64,000 nucleotides of DNA, taken from positions 124,001 to 188,000 of the forward strand of contig NZ_MKUD01000063.1 in assembly GCF_001898575.1 (NCBI RefSeq), given 5' to 3'. The notes under the pieces are model-generated. The model had not been told where the DNA came from. It made no database searches and saw only the letters and a program-made list of their open reading frames with translations. This document shows positions 1-7,359 of this stretch, piece after piece. Numbering within the stretch: position 1 is the first letter of the stretch; each line of letters begins with the position of its first letter. This DNA comes from Spirosoma sp. 48-14. GTDB taxonomy: Bacteria > Bacteroidota > Bacteroidia > Cytophagales > Spirosomataceae. Both the position numbers and the translations under genes were made by a program.

Positions 1-223
1 GCAGGCTTTGGGTTACCTGATGTATATCGGCCTGCAAGTTTTTCAGCGCCCGCACAACACCAGGATACTCGCCCGTACTGGTCATGAGTGGCGTTGCTTT
101 CCCGTAGGCCACCAATGCAAAATAGCCCGCTCCGTTCTGATTAGCCACATAGGCCCTGGTGTCGGTAGCCAGCGTGAGTAGAGGAGACAGGCAGACAATT
201 AAAATGATGAAAGTAAGTCGCAT
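1..223 (-). CDS. N-terminal part of a probable GH115 alpha-glucuronidase
   Basis: Only the first 74 codons are inside the window; the gene runs off the left edge. Translation from the ATG at 221-223 gives a hydrophobic signal peptide of about 20 residues, followed by a segment ending in LVAYGKATPLM and LKNLQADIHQVTQ. Known GH115 xylan alpha-1,2-glucuronidases start their mature part in a similar way (a short strand, a substrate-side 'aaplv' segment, then a helix with a 'DI.RVT' motif). The family call is inferred from this short resemblance alone, with no catalytic residue in view. It would be a periplasmic or secreted enzyme acting on glucuronoxylan side chains. Confidence 0.5.
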   Translation of the reverse strand, partial: MRLTFIILIVCLSPLLTLATDTRAYVANQNGAGYFALVAYGKATPLMTSTGEYPGVVRALKNLQADIHQVTQSL

Positions 224-243
224 AAGAAACCGATCTAAAACCT

Positions 244-267
244 CCCTCCTGCCAACCGACAGGAGGG
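244..267. terminator. Hairpin between kptA and the GH115-like gene
   Basis: CCCTCCTG and CAGGAGGG form a perfect 8-bp stem around an 8-nt loop. On the minus strand it lies about 140 nt past the kptA stop and is followed by a short T-rich stretch (AGGTTTTAG). It may be a weak kptA terminator or part of the leader of the GH115-like gene that starts at 223. Confidence 0.35.
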
Positions 268-404
268 TGTCTTACGTTAACCTATGATTAAAAAAACTGG
301 GTATTACTACCTTTCGGTAGCACCTAAAAGCGACTATTCGGCTAGTTATAACGATAGTGCTTCACTTTTGACTAGACGACTTTCTGACAAAGCTGTAAAG
401 ATGG

Positions 405-962
405 CTACCTATTTTCGACAATAATGTAGGTTGCAGGTACGGCATCTGTCAGCCAAACGCCATTTTCGGACTGGTAAAAAATGTACCCGGTGGCTGCCAT
501 TTCGCCCGCTTTTATAGTGAGAATAATAGGCTTGCCATGACGACTCCCAACCGTAAAAGCCGTTTGTTCATCAGCACTTAGATGTACGTGATGGCGATTC
601 ATCTTTTTCAATCCTTCAGCCCTGATCAGCTCCAGAAATCGTGTCGCCGTTCCATGGTACAGAAATTGGGGTGGCTGTTTTTCGATATACCCTAAATCGA
701 CCTCAACTGAATGCCCTTGATTAGCCCGTATCTGGCGTTCATCCTGACTAAAGGCAAATCGCTTTTTGTTGTTGGTCTCCACAAGATAGGCTAGCTGTTC
801 TCGCGTGATTCGATAGCCTCGCTGGTTCAACGTTGCCAGCAGTATATCGACATCGGTCCAGCCCTGTTCATTGAGGGTAATTCCAAGCGTATCGGGTTTA
901 TGACGAAGCACTAAACTGAGAAATTTGCTCACACGCTGAGCTTCCATATCGGTCAACATCAA
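405..962 (-). CDS. kptA: RNA 2'-phosphotransferase (Tpt1/KptA)
   Basis: This 185-residue protein would transfer an internal RNA 2'-phosphate to NAD+, leaving a 2'-OH and ADP-ribose 1'',2''-cyclic phosphate. The family landmarks are all present: LVLRHKP (R20-H21), IRANQGHS (R79, H84), LYHGT (H103), the MNRHHVHLS segment, GSRHGKP (R141) and the C-terminal FYQSENGVWLT. These give the Arg-His-Arg-Arg set expected of an active Tpt1. Length is typical. The frame opens with two consecutive Met codons, and M6 is a possible alternative start. It is divergent from the RNA ligase gene at 1183, which fits a role in repairing RNA ends, because some ligases leave a 2'-phosphate at the sealed junction. The native substrate in bacteria is not known. 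Confidence 0.95.
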   Translation of the reverse strand: MMLTDMEAQRVSKFLSLVLRHKPDTLGITLNEQGWTDVDILLATLNQRGYRITREQLAYLVETNNKKRFAFSQDERQIRANQGHSVEVDLGYIEKQPPQFLYHGTATRFLELIRAEGLKKMNRHHVHLSADEQTAFTVGSRHGKPIILTIKAGEMAATGYIFYQSENGVWLTDAVPATYIIVENR

Positions 963-1045
963 ATCGAATCTGTTAAATCAAAACAGGCTCATAGTCCCTG
1001 TCCATCACTATCTGACTGAAAGTTAGTGGAATGTCTATATTTTTT

Positions 1046-1053
1046 TACTTTTG
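1046..1053 (+). promoter_or_regulatory. Candidate -7 element (TAnnTTTG) for the RNA ligase operon
   Basis: TACTTTTG matches the Bacteroidota sigma-A -7 consensus TAnnTTTG. A clear -33 TTTG is not visible. If used, transcription would start near 1060 and give a leader of about 120 nt before the ligase ATG. Confidence 0.5.
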
Positions 1054-1099
1054 TGCCGCGCAATTCTGAACCCGCGCTCCAATGCCCCGGCAAAGCCAT

Positions 1100-1167
1100 G
1101 TAATACGAATCGACACTGCACTTTTCTAAAAAGCCTTCGCTCCGAAGGCCGTGTGTTATCGTATTAC
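1100..1167 (+). promoter_or_regulatory. Structured leader RNA upstream of the RNA ligase gene
   Basis: GTAATACGA (1100-1108) pairs perfectly with TCGTATTAC (1159-1167). Inside, GACAC pairs with GTGTT (one G-U), and a central GCCTTCG/CGAAGGC hairpin (1133-1149) has a 3-nt loop. Together they make a three-tier stem ending 15 nt before the ATG at 1183. It could control translation of the repair operon or be a small RNA in its own right. It has no tRNA-like T-loop and is not followed by a T-tract. Function is inference. Confidence 0.5.
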
Positions 1168-1182
1168 CTAAATTTTTGAAAC

Positions 1183-1881
1183 ATGGCTTTATCAACCAAG
1201 TACGGGCGAACGTACCACTATCCCTTTTCGCCTGGCACCACCAGCGACGACCGTATCAACTACGATTATGCATCGGATCTGGCTCACATTCAAACGCTTA
1301 TCCATACTGAAAAACTGGACGGTGAAAACAACTGCCTGAGTCGCTACGGCGTTTTTGCCCGCTCTCATGCAGCTCCCACCACATCGCCCTGGACCAGCGC
1401 CATTCGCCAACGGTGGGAATCGATTCGGTATGACCTGGGCAATCTGGAAATCTTTGGCGAGAACCTGTTTGCGATCCACTCCATTCGGTACGAACGGCTG
1501 GAAGATCATTTCTTTGTCTTTGCCATACGGGAGCATGATGTCTGGCTATCGTGGGAAGAAACGCAGTTTTACGCCCATTTGCTCGATTTTCCGACTGTAC
1601 CCGAAATAGGGAGAATCACCGCTCCGTTACAGGCCAACGACATCGAAGCAGATGTACGTTCGCTGGCCAGCCAGGGAAGTCGGTTTGGCTCCGTCGATGC
1701 CCAGACGGGCGAATCATGCACAATGGAAGGAATTGTTTCGCGGGATTCAGAGTCGTATGCCGTAACAGCGTTTCCGAATCGGGTATTCAAATATGTTCGG
1801 GAAGGGCATGTTCAGACGAATGAGCACTGGACCCGTAGCTGGAAACGCGCACCATTAGCGTCGGAAAGGAGGAACGTATGA
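1183..1881 (+). CDS. ATP-dependent RNA ligase (Rnl2-like nucleotidyltransferase fold)
   Basis: This 232-residue protein carries the covalent nucleotidyltransferase motifs in order. Motif I is EKLDGEN with K44 as the expected AMP-accepting lysine. Then come SRYG near R54, motif III FGEN (E93), motif IIIa around FVFAIRE (111-117), motif IV MEGIV (E182) and motif V FKYVRE (K203). It should adenylylate itself with ATP and seal 3'-OH/5'-phosphate RNA ends. It is compact, with no obvious added C-terminal domain. Its TGA stop overlaps the ATG of the next gene (ATGA at 1878-1881), so the two are translationally coupled. Neighbouring KptA and HD-Pnk supply the end-processing steps expected before and after ligation. 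Confidence 0.85.
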   Translation: MALSTKYGRTYHYPFSPGTTSDDRINYDYASDLAHIQTLIHTEKLDGENNCLSRYGVFARSHAAPTTSPWTSAIRQRWESIRYDLGNLEIFGENLFAIHSIRYERLEDHFFVFAIREHDVWLSWEETQFYAHLLDFPTVPEIGRITAPLQANDIEADVRSLASQGSRFGSVDAQTGESCTMEGIVSRDSESYAVTAFPNRVFKYVREGHVQTNEHWTRSWKRAPLASERRNV

Positions 1882-2987
1882 TTTGGCAATTAACTGACCG
1901 AAAAAGCTGGCCCGATTTGCTGCGCCAGTTCGATTTTGTCCGCGACATGGTAGGTGTTCCGCAAGACCCCGTTCATCATGCCGAAGGGGATGTAGCCGTG
2001 CATACCCGCATGGTGCTGGAGGCCCTTGAATCGTTACCGGGCTATCGGGCATTACCCGCCGACGAACAGGCGATCCTTTGGGCAGCTGCGCTATTGCATG
2101 ATGTTGAAAAGCGTTCGACAACCGTGCAGGAAGATGATGGACGAATTACTTCTAAAGGCCACGCCCGCAAAGGCGAACGAACCGCTCGACTACTTCTATA
2201 TGATGCGTATCCGACGCCTTTCGTTCAGCGTGAAGCCGTTGCCAAACTTGTCCGTTATCATGGGTTGCCGCTCTGGGTATTTGAGAAAGGAAGCCCACGT
2301 CAGGCACTTTTGCAGGCCAGTCTGGAAGTCAACACGGCCTGGCTGGCGCTGCTGGCTCGCGCCGATGTGCTGGGGCGAGTCTGCGCCGATCAGGACGAGT
2401 TGTTGTACCGGATCGATTTGTTTGAGGAGTTCTGTCGGGAGCAGGATTGCTGGGGTAAACCGTATCCGTTTGCGTCAAATCTGACCCGGTTCCACTATTT
2501 CCGACGCGACGATCTGGCTCCCGATTTCCCACTTTACGACGATACCAAAACAACCGTTGTCCTATTGAGTGGCTTACCGGGCGTGGGAAAAGACCATTAC
2601 CTTTTGTCGCACTATCGGGATTGGCCAGTGGTTAGCCTGGATGCTTTCCGGCGGCAGTACGGCATCGACCCGTTAGATCGGAAGGGAACAGGCCGGGTTG
2701 TCCAGATGGCGAAGGAACAGGCGCGGGCCTATTTGCGAAGCCAGCAACCATTTGTCTGGAATGCGACCAACATAACCCGGAATTTACGGTCCCAGTTGAT
2801 CGACTTATTCGTGACCTACGGTGCCTGGGTGAAAGTGATCTACCTGGAAGTACCCAACGCCCGTCGGGCCGAACAGAACGCGAATCGTAAACATCCCGTA
2901 CCCGAACCAGCCGTTAGCCGTATGCTGGAGAAGCTAGAGATTCCGGCTATCTGGGAAGCCCACGAGGTACTCTATGAAGTAGGCTAA
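1878..2987 (+). CDS. HD-Pnk: HD-domain 2',3'-phosphoesterase fused to 5'-OH polynucleotide kinase
   Basis: This is a two-domain end-healing enzyme of 369 residues. Residues about 30-190 are an HD domain: H33-H34, H42, the HD doublet H74-D75, H95 and H128 are metal-ligand candidates. Residues about 225-369 are a P-loop kinase: GLPGVGKD (K238), SLDAFRR (D254), NATNITR, and an Arg-rich lid ending NRKHPVPE. The loop has Asp after the Walker lysine instead of Ser/Thr, which is odd but sits in an otherwise intact motif. From the known family (HD-Pnk of Runella), it would remove 2',3'-cyclic or 3'-phosphates and phosphorylate 5'-OH ends, producing ends the upstream ligase can seal. Confidence 0.88.
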   Translation: MIWQLTDRKSWPDLLRQFDFVRDMVGVPQDPVHHAEGDVAVHTRMVLEALESLPGYRALPADEQAILWAAALLHDVEKRSTTVQEDDGRITSKGHARKGERTARLLLYDAYPTPFVQREAVAKLVRYHGLPLWVFEKGSPRQALLQASLEVNTAWLALLARADVLGRVCADQDELLYRIDLFEEFCREQDCWGKPYPFASNLTRFHYFRRDDLAPDFPLYDDTKTTVVLLSGLPGVGKDHYLLSHYRDWPVVSLDAFRRQYGIDPLDRKGTGRVVQMAKEQARAYLRSQQPFVWNATNITRNLRSQLIDLFVTYGAWVKVIYLEVPNARRAEQNANRKHPVPEPAVSRMLEKLEIPAIWEAHEVLYEVG

Positions 2988-2988
2988 C

Positions 2989-3017
2989 GCTCGTCCGCGA
3001 GTGCATCGCGGACGAGC
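2989..3017. repeat. REP-like palindrome, copy 1
   Basis: GCTCGTCCGCGA and TCGCGGACGAGC are a perfect 12-bp inverted repeat around a 5-nt centre, starting 1 nt after the HD-Pnk stop. No T-tract follows on either strand. A second copy sits at 4251-4277. It may also stabilise or end the converging transcripts. Confidence 0.75.
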
Positions 3018-3032
3018 TGAAACGATGAGAAA

Positions 3033-3602
3033 CTACCCCTGCTGTAATTTTCGCTGCAACGTTTCCAATTCGAGCTTTCTGGACTGATAAAAGCGATGCT
3101 CCCAACCGCTGGCAAAATTGACCAGTATGAAGAAAATGACCAGCGCGAATGCGAACCATAGCGGCTTCCCTCCTTCCAGCAGACCAGCTATGATCAGTAA
3201 AGCAATGGGCAAATTATTCCAGCGCATGAGTTGGGAAAGTCGCACCTGATAGGTTGTCATGGCAATGGCATGGTCCAGTTCGCCAACCAGCGAACGATCA
3301 AACCGATTCTCCCGCTGTAATCTACGGATTCGGCTTACCAAAACGGCCAATGCGGTAATCAGCATCCAACCTGCCAGCAGATACATAAATATAGTACTGC
3401 CCGCCTTTGACGCCGTCAGGCCAAATAGCACACAGCCTGCTCCGGCATTAACGACCATCAGGAGCCATTCGCTGGCATTAGTGATATGGCTGGCCTTCGC
3501 CTTTTTCGTATGAATGCGGTTGTGCAGCGCATCTTCGTTAATCATGTACATAGGGCGTTGATTTTGCGAGTCCCAGATTTTTTGCAGTTCGTCAAATTCC
3601 AT
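3033..3602 (-). CDS. Membrane protein coupled to an ECF sigma factor, possible anti-sigma factor
   Basis: This 189-residue protein has a soluble N-terminus of about 45 residues (MEFDELQKIWDSQN), then hydrophobic segments near 47-65, 71-92 and 130-165, and a basic C-terminal helix. Its start overlaps the end of the sigma-factor gene (3592-4104) by 11 nt, so the two are translated together. A membrane protein encoded directly after an ECF sigma gene is the usual place for an anti-sigma factor. The sequence shows no zinc-binding HxxxCxxC motif or other anti-sigma signature, so that role is inferred from position. I do not recognise the family by name. Confidence 0.7.
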   Translation of the reverse strand: MEFDELQKIWDSQNQRPMYMINEDALHNRIHTKKAKASHITNASEWLLMVVNAGAGCVLFGLTASKAGSTIFMYLLAGWMLITALAVLVSRIRRLQRENRFDRSLVGELDHAIAMTTYQVRLSQLMRWNNLPIALLIIAGLLEGGKPLWFAFALVIFFILVNFASGWEHRFYQSRKLELETLQRKLQQG

Positions 3603-4104
3603 ATGGATTCAGTTGTTTTGATCGGGCAATGAGTTGTTTCTTGATTCGATTAATCTTCACGCCCACATTCGACTCCGTGATACCCAGCATGGATGCCATC
3701 TCTTTGTAACTAAAGCCATCCAGCAACAATAGGGTAATGGATCGATCGATTTCATCGAGTTTGTGAATCTCTTGGTAGAGCCAGTTCAGGCGCTCATCGG
3801 GTGGTACTTTGGCCTCCTGCAAAACAGCCTGAACCGTGTCGAGCGATTCGCGGCTTTTCGCATACTTTTGCTCTTTGCCGACCCACTTAATAGCCGTGTT
3901 GAGCGCAATACGATAGACCCAGGTATTGACCGACGACTCTTCCCGGAAGGTGGGAATGGAGTGCCATACCTGAATCATTATCTCCTGAAACAGGTCATCC
4001 TGATCCATGGTTGTTGCTGCATACGCCCGAATCACCTTAAAAATCTGCCCTTTATGCTGCTGAAGCCACTTGCCGAAAATGTTGTTCTGCTCCGATTCCG
4101 TCAT
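3592..4104 (-). CDS. RNA polymerase ECF sigma factor
   Basis: A 170-residue sigma-70 family protein. Region 2 runs through DQDDLFQEIMIQVWHSI and the following WVYRIALNTAI (about residues 35-75). Region 4 is a helix-turn-helix with SYKEMASMLGITESNVGVK (about 130-150). It would direct RNA polymerase to a small regulon. The overlapping downstream gene encodes a membrane protein that may hold it inactive. The upstream gene ygiQ is on the same strand but is separated by a strong terminator-like hairpin, so this pair is probably transcribed from its own promoter. Confidence 0.9.
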   Translation of the reverse strand: MTESEQNNIFGKWLQQHKGQIFKVIRAYAATTMDQDDLFQEIMIQVWHSIPTFREESSVNTWVYRIALNTAIKWVGKEQKYAKSRESLDTVQAVLQEAKVPPDERLNWLYQEIHKLDEIDRSITLLLLDGFSYKEMASMLGITESNVGVKINRIKKQLIARSKQLNPYGI

Positions 4105-4190
4105 GACTTCCTTGGTTTACGCTAATTAGTACGCATCAGGCTTTCATTTCTTACAGGTCGGAGCAAAATGATATACACTATATCATTCTT

Positions 4191-4232
4191 AAACAACAAA
4201 CGCGAAGCCAGAAGACTTCGCGTTTGTTGTTT
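4191..4232 (-). terminator. Terminator-like hairpin after ygiQ
   Basis: Two perfect 17-nt arms (4191-4207 and 4216-4232) enclose an 8-nt loop. On the minus strand the second arm ends in a T-rich tail. It lies between the ygiQ stop and the sigma-factor gene. Confidence 0.7.
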
Positions 4233-4250
4233 GGGGATAACGCTATTATT

Positions 4251-4277
4251 GCTCGTCCGCGATTGTATCGCGGACGA
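4251..4277. repeat. REP-like palindrome, copy 2
   Basis: GCTCGTCCGCGA, five bases, then TCGCGGACGA: the same palindrome as at 2989-3017, with a different centre (TTGTA versus GTGCA) and a shorter right arm (10 bp). It lies 14 nt past the ygiQ stop. Confidence 0.75.
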
Positions 4278-4290
4278 ATGGAGAACACAT

Positions 4291-6186
4291 CTACCGTTTT
4301 TTCTTACCAGAAAAGTTCCGGTTAAACGTTGGTTTACCCGACTTTTCTTTTTTGGGTCCACCCAGCAGCTTATCGGCCAGATCGGGGCGGTTGAGCTTAT
4401 TCAGGCGGTTCCGAATCCAGTCTTTGTATTCAGGTTTGTACCAGAAGAAGTAACGATTTTGTGCCTGTTTCTCATCCCGTGTTTTGGCCGTTTTAACGGG
4501 TTTCAGCGTGTACGGATGCACACCTGAATAGTAGATCACTTCAGCCACGGTCATGGGTGTGGGCGTGAAATCCTGCACCTGTTCAAGCTGAAAACCCATG
4601 TCTTTGGTTTCGGCCGCCAGGTTGGCCATGTCCTGCTCTTCACAGCCGGGGTGCGACGAAATGAAGTAAGGAATCAGCGGCTGCTTGAGATTATGCTTCT
4701 CCTGAATCTGGTCATATTTTTTCTTGAACAGCTTGAAATACTTGAACGATGGTTTCCGCATAATCCGCAGGGTATCGTCGGCCGTATGTTCAGGAGCCAC
4801 TTTTAATCGACCCGATACATGGCGCGTAGTCAGTTGCTCCATGTATTCGTCGTGGTTGCCGTCCTCGTTGTTTTTGTTGAAATCATCGACCAGCAGATCG
4901 TACCGAACACCCGACCCGACAAACGCTTTCTTGATTTTCGGATGCGCGTCGACCTGACGGTATAACTGCGTTAGAGGCTTGTGCGAGGTATCGAGGTTGG
5001 AGCAGATAACCGGATGGATACAGCTTGGGCTCTGGCAACGAGCACAGATCGACTCGTCTTTCCCCTTCATCTTATACATGTTGGCCGAAGGGCCACCCAG
5101 ATCGGAGATGTATCCTTTAAACTCAGGGTGTTTCGTAATCTCTTCTACCTCGCGCATTACCGATTTTTCACTCCGCGACGCAATGAATTTACCCTGATGC
5201 GCCGAGATGGTACAGAAACTACAGCCACCGAAACAACCCCGGTGCATATTGACCGAGAATTTGATCATGTCGTAGGCTGGAATCGGTCCCCGTTTTTTGT
5301 ATTTCGGATGCGGTAGACGAGTATACGGCAGGTCGAACGATTTATCGATTTCGGTTTCGTCCATCGTTTTGAACGGTGGATTTATTACCAGCACCTGATC
5401 GCCAACCTTTTGCGTAATCCGGTTCGCCTGCCACTTGTTCGACTCGACCTCAACAATCTTGAAGTTGGCCGCGTATTTGATTTTATCGTTCAGACACTCC
5501 TCATGACTCGATAGCTCGACCGTGTTCCAGTTGTTGTAATCCCGCAGTTCGGTCTGTGCATCATGCATGAATGCCACCTGATTGATATTCCGCATGGACG
5601 AAAACGGTACATTTTTCCGAACCAGTTTCAGAATTTCACGTAGTGGCTGCTCTCCCATACCGTACACCAGCATATCAGCCCCAGAATCGACCAGAATCGA
5701 CGGCATCAGCTTATCCTGCCAGTAGTCGTAATGGGTTACCCGACGCAGGGACGCTTCAATACCACCCAGCAGAACAGGCACATCTGGATACAGTGTTTTC
5801 AGAATGTTGGAATACACAATGGTCGCGTAGTCGGGTCGGAAACCCGCTTCGCCACCGGGCGTGTAGGAGTCATTGGAGCGCAGGCGTTTGTTGGCCGTGT
5901 AATGGTTCACCATCGAATCCATACAGCCCGCCGTTACGCCAAAGAAATATTTAGGGCGACCAAATTTCTTAAAATCGCGTAGATCGTCTTTCCAGTTGGG
6001 TTGGGCAATAATGGCTACGCGAAACCCTTCGCTTTCCATAATCCGACCGATAACGGCCGTTCCGAAAGCCGGATGGTCAACATAGGCGTCCCCCGACACC
6101 AGCACAATATCCACTTCGTCCCAGCCTCTCTTGTCAACTTCCTGTTTTGTGAGCGGCAACCAATCGGTAAGGGGTCTTTCCAGCAT
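4291..6186 (-). CDS. ygiQ: YgiQ family radical SAM protein (UPF0313)
   Basis: The 631-residue length and layout fit YgiQ. An N-terminal region of about 300 residues carries the VSGDAYVDHPAFG segment and GGIEASLRR. The radical SAM core starts at HRGCFGGCSFC, with C318, C322 and C325 forming the CxxxCxxC cluster site. A C-terminal region contains LKVAPEH and QVQDFTPTPMT. A second Cys group (ICARCQSPSC) could bind another metal centre. The C-terminus is a basic tail rich in Lys/Arg. It is a cytosolic iron-sulfur enzyme; the reaction catalysed by this family is not established to my knowledge. It is followed by the hairpins at 4191 and 4251. Confidence 0.93.
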   Translation of the reverse strand: MLERPLTDWLPLTKQEVDKRGWDEVDIVLVSGDAYVDHPAFGTAVIGRIMESEGFRVAIIAQPNWKDDLRDFKKFGRPKYFFGVTAGCMDSMVNHYTANKRLRSNDSYTPGGEAGFRPDYATIVYSNILKTLYPDVPVLLGGIEASLRRVTHYDYWQDKLMPSILVDSGADMLVYGMGEQPLREILKLVRKNVPFSSMRNINQVAFMHDAQTELRDYNNWNTVELSSHEECLNDKIKYAANFKIVEVESNKWQANRITQKVGDQVLVINPPFKTMDETEIDKSFDLPYTRLPHPKYKKRGPIPAYDMIKFSVNMHRGCFGGCSFCTISAHQGKFIASRSEKSVMREVEEITKHPEFKGYISDLGGPSANMYKMKGKDESICARCQSPSCIHPVICSNLDTSHKPLTQLYRQVDAHPKIKKAFVGSGVRYDLLVDDFNKNNEDGNHDEYMEQLTTRHVSGRLKVAPEHTADDTLRIMRKPSFKYFKLFKKKYDQIQEKHNLKQPLIPYFISSHPGCEEQDMANLAAETKDMGFQLEQVQDFTPTPMTVAEVIYYSGVHPYTLKPVKTAKTRDEKQAQNRYFFWYKPEYKDWIRNRLNKLNRPDLADKLLGGPKKEKSGKPTFNRNFSGKKKR

Positions 6187-6262
6187 AAATACGTGAGCTA
6201 ATCTTTCTGAAAACCACCGAATCGGGTAAATGATTCACTCGAAAGCCGTTCTTAAAAGCTAT

Positions 6263-6347
6263 TGCCAATAGAACGCGGATTATTATGATCTTTATGATCA
6301 GCACTGATAAAATCATAAAGATCATAATAATCCGCGTTCTATTGGCA
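6263..6347. repeat. Giant perfect palindrome, 36-bp arms
   Basis: Positions 6263-6298 and 6312-6347 are exact reverse complements, separated by 13 nt. The arms contain GCGGATTATTATGATC and other ATGAT-type words. It lies between divergent ygiQ and the Nif3-like gene, ending 57 nt before the latter's ATG. In RNA it would form one very stable stem; in DNA it could extrude a cruciform. Confidence 0.85.
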
Positions 6348-6404
6348 CCGATTCCCCTTTCATCAAAATTGCGTATTATCGTCTCTGCTAAACCGAAAAC
6401 AACC

Positions 6405-7307
6405 ATGAAGAACGCTCCCGGACGCCGTCAATTTCTAACAACTGTTACAAAAGCTGTTGGCACGTCGCTCCTGATCAATACACCTTTTCTAACAAAAGCA
6501 GGCTCGTCAACCGCAGCCCCGTTTACCGTTGGGCAAGTGATGGACCTAATTTTGAAAACGATACCCGGTGCTCCATTTCCCAAAACCGTCGATACCCTGA
6601 AATCGGGTAGCCCATCCCAGACCGTTACGGGAATCGTATCAACCATGTTTACGACGGTTGAAGTAATTGAAAAGACCATTGCCGCCGGAGCCAACTTTAT
6701 CATCGCCCACGAACCGACATTCTACAATCATCTCGACGAAACCGACTGGCTCAATAATGATCCGGTCTTTAAACACAAACATGACCTACTGACGAAAAAT
6801 AACATCGCTGTCTGGCGATTCCACGATTATTGGCATTCCCACAAGCCCGATGGTATTCGGGCGGGGATGTTGTCGGCTCTAGGCTGGGAGAAACAGGTAG
6901 ACCCCGAAAATCCACAGGTTCTGCTACTGCCATCAACTACGGTCGGGCAGGTTATCACCCATGCCAAGCAAAAACTGGGCATCAAGCAGGTGCGGATCGT
7001 TGGGGATACAGCTCAGAAATGCCAGCGCGTGTTGCTGTTACCGGGTGCTGCGGGTGGCCGGAATCAGATAATGGCCATCGAAAAAGCCAAACCCGATTTG
7101 GTACTTTGCGGAGAAGCCAGTGAGTGGGAAACACCCGAGTATATTCGTGATGCGCGTAGGCAGGGACAAACCATTTCGCTGGTGGTGCTGGGACACATTA
7201 TGAGCGAAGCCGCTGGAATGGAATGGCTTGTTTCGTGGCTGCAACCTAAAGTACCTGGTGTAAAGGTCAGCTACATTCCATCAGGCAATCCGTTTAGCTA
7301 CGAATAG
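6405..7307 (+). CDS. Exported Nif3-like metal-binding protein
   Basis: The chosen ATG gives 300 residues beginning with a twin-arginine-type signal (GRRQFLTTVTKAVG followed by a hydrophobic stretch). The frame is open further upstream, but those codons translate the palindrome at 6263-6347. The mature part resembles the Nif3/YbgI dinuclear-metal family: an IIAHEPTFYNH segment near residue 105, LVLCGEASEWE near 235 and LGHIMSEA near 265, which carry the likely metal ligands. Nif3 proteins are usually cytosolic, so a Tat-like signal is unusual. Biochemical function is unknown. The gene is divergent from ygiQ and ends at a strong convergent hairpin. Confidence 0.75.
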   Translation: MKNAPGRRQFLTTVTKAVGTSLLINTPFLTKAGSSTAAPFTVGQVMDLILKTIPGAPFPKTVDTLKSGSPSQTVTGIVSTMFTTVEVIEKTIAAGANFIIAHEPTFYNHLDETDWLNNDPVFKHKHDLLTKNNIAVWRFHDYWHSHKPDGIRAGMLSALGWEKQVDPENPQVLLLPSTTVGQVITHAKQKLGIKQVRIVGDTAQKCQRVLLLPGAAGGRNQIMAIEKAKPDLVLCGEASEWETPEYIRDARRQGQTISLVVLGHIMSEAAGMEWLVSWLQPKVPGVKVSYIPSGNPFSYE

Positions 7308-7314
7308 TTTTTCT

Positions 7315-7353
7315 CACCCCAACCTCTCTTCCGTTTTGAGAGAGGTTGGGGTG
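7315..7353. terminator. Bidirectional terminator-like hairpin
   Basis: CACCCCAACCTCTCT and AGAGAGGTTGGGGTG form a perfect 15-bp stem with a 9-nt loop, 8 nt after the Nif3-like stop and 7 nt from the stop of the convergent ThuA fusion. T-rich bases flank it on the minus-strand exit side (GAGAAAAACT read on plus). Confidence 0.7.
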
Positions 7354-7359
7354 AAGGCA

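Noticed and set aside
989-1195. Reverse-strand 68-residue open frame over the RNA ligase leader
   Set aside because: It overlaps the promoter and stem structure, has no recognisable protein pattern and lies antisense to the operon start.
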